Source of the DNA: Rhodospirillaceae bacterium
GTDB lineage: Bacteria > Pseudomonadota > Alphaproteobacteria > Rhodospirillales > Rhodospirillaceae
Assembly: GCA_002691085.1 (NCBI GenBank)
Contig: NZGX01000012.1
Span: forward strand, 1 to 9,652
Direction: 5' to 3'
Length of the DNA stretch: 9,652 bases
Part shown: piece by piece, positions 5,852-9,652 of the stretch
Numbering within the stretch: position 1 is the stretch's first letter
Layout of the letters: every line of letters starts with the position of its first letter
Position numbers and translations under genes: made by a program
The notes under the pieces: model-generated
What the model was told of the DNA's origin: nothing
The model's input: the letters and a program-made list of their open reading frames with translations, nothing else
The model's database searches: none

Positions 5852-5987
5852 GCTGATACTAATAAACTTACTTACTATCACCGGTGGGCGGTGAAAGTTA
5901 CCTCCAGTAAGTTTATAAGCACAACTATAACCGGCCCTTTTCTATAGTCTCTCTCCCCCCTTACTAATAGAGAGGGCTGGTTTTTTT
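5852..5987 (+). ncRNA. Putative trans-acting small RNA with anti-Shine-Dalgarno-like segments
   Basis: Predicted RNA of about 136 nt between a sigma-54-like promoter and a strong terminator. Stem 1 is a perfect 11-bp helix (5862-5872 with 5906-5916). Inside it is a 6-bp hairpin TCACCG/CGGTGA (5878-5883 with 5889-5894, loop GTGGG) and an unpaired stretch AAGTTACCTCC (5895-5905), where ACCTCC is complementary to a Shine-Dalgarno core. A 12-nt linker leads to the terminator hairpin, whose 14-nt apical loop (5949-5962, CTCTCTCCCCCCTT) is all pyrimidine. C/U-rich loops that pair with ribosome sites are characteristic of several alphaproteobacterial sRNA families. It does not match 4.5S, 6S, tmRNA, RNase P or a riboswitch class known to me. 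A cis leader for the hydroxylase at 6114 is less likely, because the terminator ends 127 nt before that gene. The 5' end is inferred. Confidence 0.6.
5929..5987 (+). terminator. Intrinsic terminator with pyrimidine loop
   Basis: AACCGGCCCT (5929-5938) pairs with AGGGCTGGTT (5973-5982), 10 bp with one G-U. The helix continues as TCTAT/ATAGA (5941-5945 with 5967-5971) and AGT/ACT (5946-5948 with 5963-5965), and is followed by seven T (5981-5987). It ends the putative sRNA and possibly read-through from the hydrolase. Confidence 0.85.
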
Positions 5988-6043
5988 CACTAAATTGTTA
6001 TTTTTTTATTAAACGGTTCATATACAATATATAAATCTTTTCT

Positions 6044-6079
6044 TTGGTTGATTGATTAATAAAAAATAATATATATAAA
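6044..6079 (+). promoter_or_regulatory. Putative sigma-70 promoter(s) of the UbiH-family gene
   Basis: Two overlapping candidates: TTGGTT (6044-6049) with TAATAT (6067-6072, 17-nt spacer), and TTGATT (6052-6057) with TATAAA (6074-6079, 16-nt spacer). The second gives a leader of about 28 nt. The region is almost pure A/T, so chance matches are common. Confidence 0.3.
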
Positions 6080-6113
6080 ATCATCAAATTAATCTTAAAT
6101 ATATTATTTTAAA

Positions 6114-7295
6114 ATGAGCAAAAATATTAATGTTGAAATAGTTATTGTTGGAGGGGGTCTAACGGGGTCGATTCTAGCACTAGCTCTTGCAAAATGCGGT
6201 TTTGAAATATGCGTTATTGAGAAACTTAAATATCAAAATCTAAACAATATTAATTATGATACAAGAACTACCGCACTTGCTTCATCAAGTAAGAAGCTTC
6301 TTTCATTTATAAATATATGGAAAGATATAGAGGGCCAAATTGGTTTAATAAATGAAATAAGAGTTTCGGACGGTGAATCACCTTTATTCTTACATTTTGA
6401 CCGTCATGGATCTATCAATGAGCCTCTGGGATTCATGATAGAGAATTCTTACCTAAGACAAATATTAAATTCTAGTTTATTAAAAAATCCAAATATAAAA
6501 CTAATTTCCCCAGCATCAATTGAAAATTTATCAATAAATAATAATAATGTGAAAATCTTATTAGCTAATAGTACAAAGATTGAATGTGATTTGATAGTTG
6601 CTGCAGATGGTAAGGATTCTTTCTTACGAAATTATCTTAAGATTCCTACATATGGATGGGAATATAATCAAGTTGCAATAATTACAAATATAAACCATGA
6701 ATTTACACACGATAATATTGCCCATGAAAGATTTCTAGAAGCAGGACCTCTTGCAATTCTTCCACTCAAAAACCCAAACCGCTCATCTATTGTCTGGACC
6801 GAAAATAAAGATAATGCCAATGCTTACGTAAATTTAGATGATGTAAGCTTTAATAAAGAACTATCAAAAAAAATTGGAAATTTCTTAGGTGAAACAAAAA
6901 CGTACGGAGGGAAGTTTAATTATCCCTTAAAGCTTCAACTAGCAAAACAGTATATCAGAAACCGTTTTATATTAATCGGGGATTCAGCACACTCAATTCA
7001 CCCAATCGCCGGCCAAGGACTAAATCTAAGTATAAGGGATATATCTGCTTTAATTAATATATTAAATGTTGCAAAAAAATATGGATTTGACATTGGTACT
7101 AAAGAAGTTTTAAAAGAATTTCAGCAAGTTAGGAGAAGTGATAATCTTTTAATGGCTGCTACAACTGATCTACTTAATAAACTTTTCTCTAATAATAATC
7201 CATCTATTAAACTTATCCGAGATCTAGGCTTAGGATTTACTAATAATTATCCAGCGTTAAAGAAAAAATTTATTATTCACGCTATTGGGAACTAG
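6114..7295 (+). CDS. UbiH/UbiF/COQ6-family FAD-dependent ubiquinone biosynthesis hydroxylase
   Basis: Flavin monooxygenase that hydroxylates the aromatic ring of a ubiquinone precursor using O2 and NAD(P)H. The length, 393 residues, is typical. The N-terminal Rossmann motif IVIVGGGLTGS has G13-x-G15-x2-G18, with the ribose-binding acid E36 at the end of the second strand. The UbiH-type YDTRTTALA motif is at 48-56, the central DG motif VAADGKDSFLR at 162-172, and the second FAD-binding motif GDSAHSIHPIAGQGLNL at 289-305. Which ring carbon (C1, C5 or C6) is hydroxylated cannot be decided; alphaproteobacterial UbiL is a candidate. The family is usually membrane-associated without a transmembrane helix, and none is seen. 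ATG at 6114 has no Shine-Dalgarno, only an A/T-rich leader. The gene is convergent with the DUF971 gene (22-nt gap). Confidence 0.92.
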   Translation: MSKNINVEIVIVGGGLTGSILALALAKCGFEICVIEKLKYQNLNNINYDTRTTALASSSKKLLSFINIWKDIEGQIGLINEIRVSDGESPLFLHFDRHGSINEPLGFMIENSYLRQILNSSLLKNPNIKLISPASIENLSINNNNVKILLANSTKIECDLIVAADGKDSFLRNYLKIPTYGWEYNQVAIITNINHEFTHDNIAHERFLEAGPLAILPLKNPNRSSIVWTENKDNANAYVNLDDVSFNKELSKKIGNFLGETKTYGGKFNYPLKLQLAKQYIRNRFILIGDSAHSIHPIAGQGLNLSIRDISALINILNVAKKYGFDIGTKEVLKEFQQVRRSDNLLMAATTDLLNKLFSNNNPSIKLIRDLGLGFTNNYPALKKKFIIHAIGN

Positions 7296-7317
7296 TCTTA
7301 TATTTTCTTGAAGAAGC

Positions 7318-7689
7318 TCAAGGCTCTCTACTTAAACCCTTCTTATCAAGTTCAGAGATATATCTTTTCCAATTTTCAGAATATCCTTGCCCAAGCTCAT
7401 ATAACCTTTCCCATGTGTAAATACCTGTATCATGTAAGTCGTCAAAAATTAACCTAACTGCATAGTTACCAACTTCCTCAATATTGGTGATTCCAACAAA
7501 TTTTCTGCCATAAACTATATTTTTTTTGCCGTTATGCCCCATAACTTCAGCTGAAGGACTTTCTACCCTTAAATATTCAGCCGGAAGATTAAATTCCTCC
7601 CCAGAGTTAAATTTAATGACAAGAAGTCTATCTGACGCCTCATATATTATATTATCTGGCCAAGGTTCATAGGGTTTGTCAGGGCACAT
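7318..7689 (-). CDS. DUF971 (GBBH-like N-terminal domain) protein
   Basis: A 123-residue stand-alone DUF971 protein, homologous to the N-terminal domain of gamma-butyrobetaine hydroxylase and to the domain fused to Mrp/HCF101-type Fe-S carriers in plastids. The signature blocks are present: LPAEYLRVESPSAEV (35-49), VGNYAVRLIFDDLHDTGIYT (73-92) followed by W93, and LYELG (96-100). The only cysteine is C2, so the zinc site of the hydroxylase version is not evident. The ATG at 7689 lacks a clear ribosome site, but no other in-frame start lies before the conserved region. It is last in the run cnoX, LON-domain, Trm112-like, DUF971, 28 nt after its neighbour. A role in Fe-S protein biogenesis is inferred from domain fusions elsewhere. 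Confidence 0.92.
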   Translation of the reverse strand: MCPDKPYEPWPDNIIYEASDRLLVIKFNSGEEFNLPAEYLRVESPSAEVMGHNGKKNIVYGRKFVGITNIEEVGNYAVRLIFDDLHDTGIYTWERLYELGQGYSENWKRYISELDKKGLSREP

Positions 7690-7717
7690 ATTAGATCTTG
7701 TGGTGGCTGTTCAATAT

Positions 7718-7900
7718 TTAGGTATCAATACTTCTAGCCTCATCAGCTAGCATAATTGGTATCCCATCTCTTATTGGGTATGCTAACTTTGCCTGACGAC
7801 TAATTAGTTCATTATTTTCTTTATCATATTCAAGTGTCCCCTTAGTTACAGGGCAGACTAATATTTCAATTAGTTTTGGATCTACTGACGTATTAGACAA
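7718..7900 (-). CDS. Trm112 family protein (YcaR-like)
   Basis: A 60-residue Trm112/YcaR-type protein. Eukaryotic and archaeal Trm112 activate several methyltransferases; the role of bacterial homologues is poorly defined. The family core is clear: LIEILVCPVTKGTLEYDKEN (10-29), then ELISRQAKLAYPIRDGIPIM (31-50). Only one cysteine (C16) remains, so the zinc-binding set of some homologues is missing, as in many bacterial members. The start is a TTG at 7900: no in-frame ATG precedes the conserved core, and GGAGA sits 7 nt upstream. It lies between the LON-domain gene (26-nt gap) and DUF971 (28-nt gap), an arrangement I recall as common in alphaproteobacteria. Confidence 0.92.
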   Translation of the reverse strand: MSNTSVDPKLIEILVCPVTKGTLEYDKENNELISRQAKLAYPIRDGIPIMLADEARSIDT

Positions 7901-7907
7901 GAGAGAT

Positions 7908-7912
7908 TCTCC
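7908..7912 (-). promoter_or_regulatory. Shine-Dalgarno GGAGA supporting the TTG start of the Trm112-like gene
   Basis: GGAGA ends 7 nt before TTG at 7900-7898. A nearby ATG (7914-7912) is out of frame by two bases, so the TTG is the best initiation codon. Confidence 0.75.
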
Positions 7913-7926
7913 ATAAATATTAACAA

Positions 7927-8574
7927 TTACTGGAATACTTCATCATTTTCTGAATTACCAAAAACACCCATTTGCAGTAAAGCCAATAACATATCTGCTC
8001 TATCATTAAAATTTTTAGATTCAATTAAGGCCTGTTTTTCTCTGGTGTTAAAAGGGCAAATCATTGAAAGAGTAAGTATTAGATCTAAATCAGAGAGAGC
8101 TTCTATTGCATCTATCCTAAGCTTTAGGCCTTGAGAATCAAGATATGTTGGGAGAATATCAAAAATACTGTCTCTGTCGTATTTCAAGTCTTCCTCTACA
8201 AAACTATCATTTTCAAATTGATCGTAATTTACTTCTAAAACTCTATAACCTTTTATACTAGCAGCTTCTCGTTCTACTTTAAATCTTGATAAACCTTTAA
8301 GAGCAATTAGAAATCTACCATCCTCGGCTTCTTCAAAATAAACAATTTTTCCAAGACACCCAATTTTATATAACTCATTATCAGAGGAGTCAGGATTAGG
8401 CTGTATCATTCCAAACATTCTATCTTTACCAAGAGTGTCAGTAACTAGATTAAGATATCTCTCCTCAAAAATATTCAAAGGCAACCTACCTCCAGGAAGT
8501 AATAATGCACCACTAAGTGGAAAGACTGGTAGGCTGGAAGGAAAGATGCTTTTATGAGTTTCTTTTAATTGCAT
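7927..8574 (-). CDS. LON peptidase substrate-binding (N-terminal) domain protein
   Basis: A 215-residue protein that consists of only the Lon N-terminal (PUA-like) substrate-binding domain, without the AAA+ ATPase or Ser-Lys protease parts, so it is not a protease. The hallmark LPVFPLSGALLLPGGRLPLN (15-34) is followed by IFEERY, FGMIQP, IGCLGKI and GRFLIALKGLSRFKV. The C-terminal helical part includes MICPFNTREKQALIES. This matches the length of stand-alone bacterial homologues. ATG at 8574 has only a weak purine stretch upstream. It is second in the cnoX run (24-nt gap before, 26 nt after). Its biochemical role is not established; a substrate- or adaptor-binding role in protein quality control is inferred from the domain and from the chaperone-like neighbour. 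Confidence 0.94.
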   Translation of the reverse strand: MQLKETHKSIFPSSLPVFPLSGALLLPGGRLPLNIFEERYLNLVTDTLGKDRMFGMIQPNPDSSDNELYKIGCLGKIVYFEEAEDGRFLIALKGLSRFKVEREAASIKGYRVLEVNYDQFENDSFVEEDLKYDRDSIFDILPTYLDSQGLKLRIDAIEALSDLDLILTLSMICPFNTREKQALIESKNFNDRADMLLALLQMGVFGNSENDEVFQ

Positions 8575-8598
8575 ATTTTAAGTTTCTTTACGAAATAG

Positions 8599-9531
8599 CT
8601 AACTAAACAATATTGATGATAACTTTTTACGCCCTTGAACTGTAATTGGACTTGTTGGACCAATGGCCTCAAAAAACTTAACTAATTGCTTCCTAGCAGC
8701 ATCTTCATTCCATCCACGGTCAAGTTTTATTATTTCAAGCATAGTATCCACCGCCTCAGACAAATTGTCAGTTCCATAATAAGCCATCGAAAGGTCAAAT
8801 AAAACCTCTAGATTCTCTGGCTCTTCCGATTTAAGTTTCAGGAGTCTATCTATTTCTTCGTGTGTAATATTCGAGGATGTATCTTCTTTTAACTCTAACG
8901 CAGTTATTACCGAAGCGATTTCTGATTTGACAAGTGCCTCTTTTGGTAATTCTTTAATAATTTTTTTTGCAACATCATCTTGCCCAAGGCTAATATTAGA
9001 CCGCAACAAACCCTCTAAAGCCTTAATATTAGTACTATCTTCAATAAAAATCCTATCAAATATTTCTAAAGACTCTTTATAGTTACCTTCATCAAAAAGA
9101 TTACTAGCCTGAGCTAGTAGCTCATCAGCATTCTGATCATTTCCAACTGTTAGCTTTTCAATAAAACTTTTTAATTGACTTTCTGGAAGTGCGCCCATGA
9201 ATCCATCAACTGGCTTCCCCTCTTTAAAGGCAAAAACTGCAGGAATTGATTGAACCTGCATTTGAGCAGCTAACTGTTGATTCTCATCAACGTTAATCTT
9301 AACCATCTTAACTTTACCGCCATAACTTCTAACAATCTTCTCTAACATTGGCCCAAGCTGTTTACAGGGGCCGCACCATGGTGCCCAGAAATCAACTATA
9401 ACAGGTAGGTTTAAAGATTGCTCTAATACATCTTTTTGAAATGCCTGTGTATTACTCTCCTTTACTAATTCCCCTTTATCAGCTGATGTTTTAGCTGAAT
9501 CAGAATTTGGATTTAAATCTCCTACAAGCAT
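8599..9531 (-). CDS. cnoX: CnoX/YbbN-type thioredoxin-TPR chaperedoxin
   Basis: A 310-residue cytoplasmic protein with an N-terminal thioredoxin domain (about 24-130) and a C-terminal tetratricopeptide-like helical region (about 135-305). The thioredoxin site is intact: DFWAPWCGPCK with C53 and C56, and cis-proline P97 in QSIPAVFAF. Escherichia coli CnoX has lost this CxxC, whereas the Caulobacter protein keeps it and is reported to combine holdase and thioredoxin activity; this gene is of the latter kind. The TPR part includes LLAQASNLFDEGNYKESLEI (138-157) and a second repeat near EVLFDLSMAYYGTDNLSEAV. Family members hand oxidised clients to GroEL/ES and DnaK. Start ATG at 9531 has GAGG four bases upstream. 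It is first of the four-gene run, with a candidate promoter upstream. Confidence 0.94.
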   Translation of the reverse strand: MLVGDLNPNSDSAKTSADKGELVKESNTQAFQKDVLEQSLNLPVIVDFWAPWCGPCKQLGPMLEKIVRSYGGKVKMVKINVDENQQLAAQMQVQSIPAVFAFKEGKPVDGFMGALPESQLKSFIEKLTVGNDQNADELLAQASNLFDEGNYKESLEIFDRIFIEDSTNIKALEGLLRSNISLGQDDVAKKIIKELPKEALVKSEIASVITALELKEDTSSNITHEEIDRLLKLKSEEPENLEVLFDLSMAYYGTDNLSEAVDTMLEIIKLDRGWNEDAARKQLVKFFEAIGPTSPITVQGRKKLSSILFS

Positions 9532-9582
9532 ATGGCCTCATAAATTTAGTTAAAAAAGATATATAAATTAGATGCACGTAAT

Positions 9583-9610
9583 ATTTGATAAAAGCAAGAA
9601 GAACAGTCAA
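9583..9610 (-). promoter_or_regulatory. Putative sigma-70 promoter of the cnoX run
   Basis: Minus-strand TTGACT (9610-9605) and TCAAAT (9588-9583) are 16 nt apart, predicting a start near 9576 and a leader of about 45 nt. The -35 hexamer is the same as that proposed for the rubrerythrin operon. No other feature is visible in 9532-9652. Confidence 0.4.
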
Positions 9611-9652
9611 ATTTACATTTGAACAATATAAAAAATATTCAAAGTATTTGCA

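Larger units (their letters stand above)
5796..6113. other. 318-nt intergenic region holding a putative sRNA gene
   Basis: No protein-coding frame of note. It contains the sigma-54-like promoter (5826-5841), a structured RNA ending in an intrinsic terminator (to about 5987), then about 125 nt of very AT-rich DNA with possible promoters for the downstream ubiquinone hydroxylase. The RNA core is visibly richer in G+C than its surroundings, as expected for a functional RNA in an AT-rich genome. Confidence 0.7.

Noticed and set aside
5852..5987. Identification of the intergenic RNA as 4.5S, 6S, tmRNA, RNase P or a SAM-type riboswitch
   Set aside because: The 4.5S tetraloop/asymmetric-loop motif, tmRNA CCA end, size of RNase P or 6S, and known riboswitch cores are not present.
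6102..6107. TATTAT just before the UbiH-family ATG, implying a leaderless transcript
   Set aside because: Spacing would fit a start at the ATG, but there is no matching -35 and the region is nearly all A/T; the upstream promoter candidates fit better.
7307..7322. CTTGA/TCAAG hairpin between the convergent UbiH-family and DUF971 genes as a two-way terminator
   Set aside because: Five-bp stem without a clean T-tract on either strand.

Overview
The window looks like a chromosomal segment from an AT-rich alphaproteobacterium (about one-third G+C by eye), possibly a streamlined marine lineage. The alphaproteobacterial call rests on four things: an Irr-type Fur homologue with a matching ICE-like operator, a thioredoxin-active (WCGPC) CnoX, a double cold-shock-domain protein, and the rubrerythrin / CCG Fe-S protein / DUF3501 cluster. 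The lineage is inference; no rRNA or tRNA gene is present to confirm it. I see no insertion sequence, phage gene, CRISPR array, tRNA or rRNA.

Layout. (1) 109-651 (+): membrane-anchored SH3-domain protein, convergent with the next block. (2) 662-3661 (-): irr, then rubrerythrin, a GlpC/HdrD-like Fe-S protein and DUF3501. A perfect TTTAGAA-N3-TTCTAAA palindrome lies between irr and rubrerythrin, directly upstream of a plausible promoter. This looks like an iron-regulated peroxide-detoxification module in which the Fe-S protein may pass electrons to a rubrerythrin that lacks its own rubredoxin domain. (3) 3816-4133 (+): unrecognised single-pass membrane protein, divergent from irr and convergent with a two-domain cold-shock protein (4153-4656, -). 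(4) 4657-4892: 236-nt divergent promoter region with a 10-bp inverted repeat. (5) 4893-5795 (+): exported alpha/beta hydrolase. (6) 5796-6113: 318 nt without a protein gene. It holds a near-consensus sigma-54 promoter followed by a folded RNA and a strong intrinsic terminator, which I read as a sigma-54-dependent small RNA with pyrimidine-rich, anti-Shine-Dalgarno-like segments. (7) 6114-7295 (+): UbiH/COQ6-family ubiquinone hydroxylase. (8) 7318-9531 (-): tight four-gene run cnoX, LON-substrate-binding-domain protein, Trm112-like protein, DUF971 protein, with gaps of 24-28 nt.

The most interesting items are the putative sigma-54-driven sRNA (about 5852-5987) and the Irr-box/rubrerythrin/Fe-S/DUF3501 module. 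Most of the rest is ordinary core-genome content with well-recognised families.
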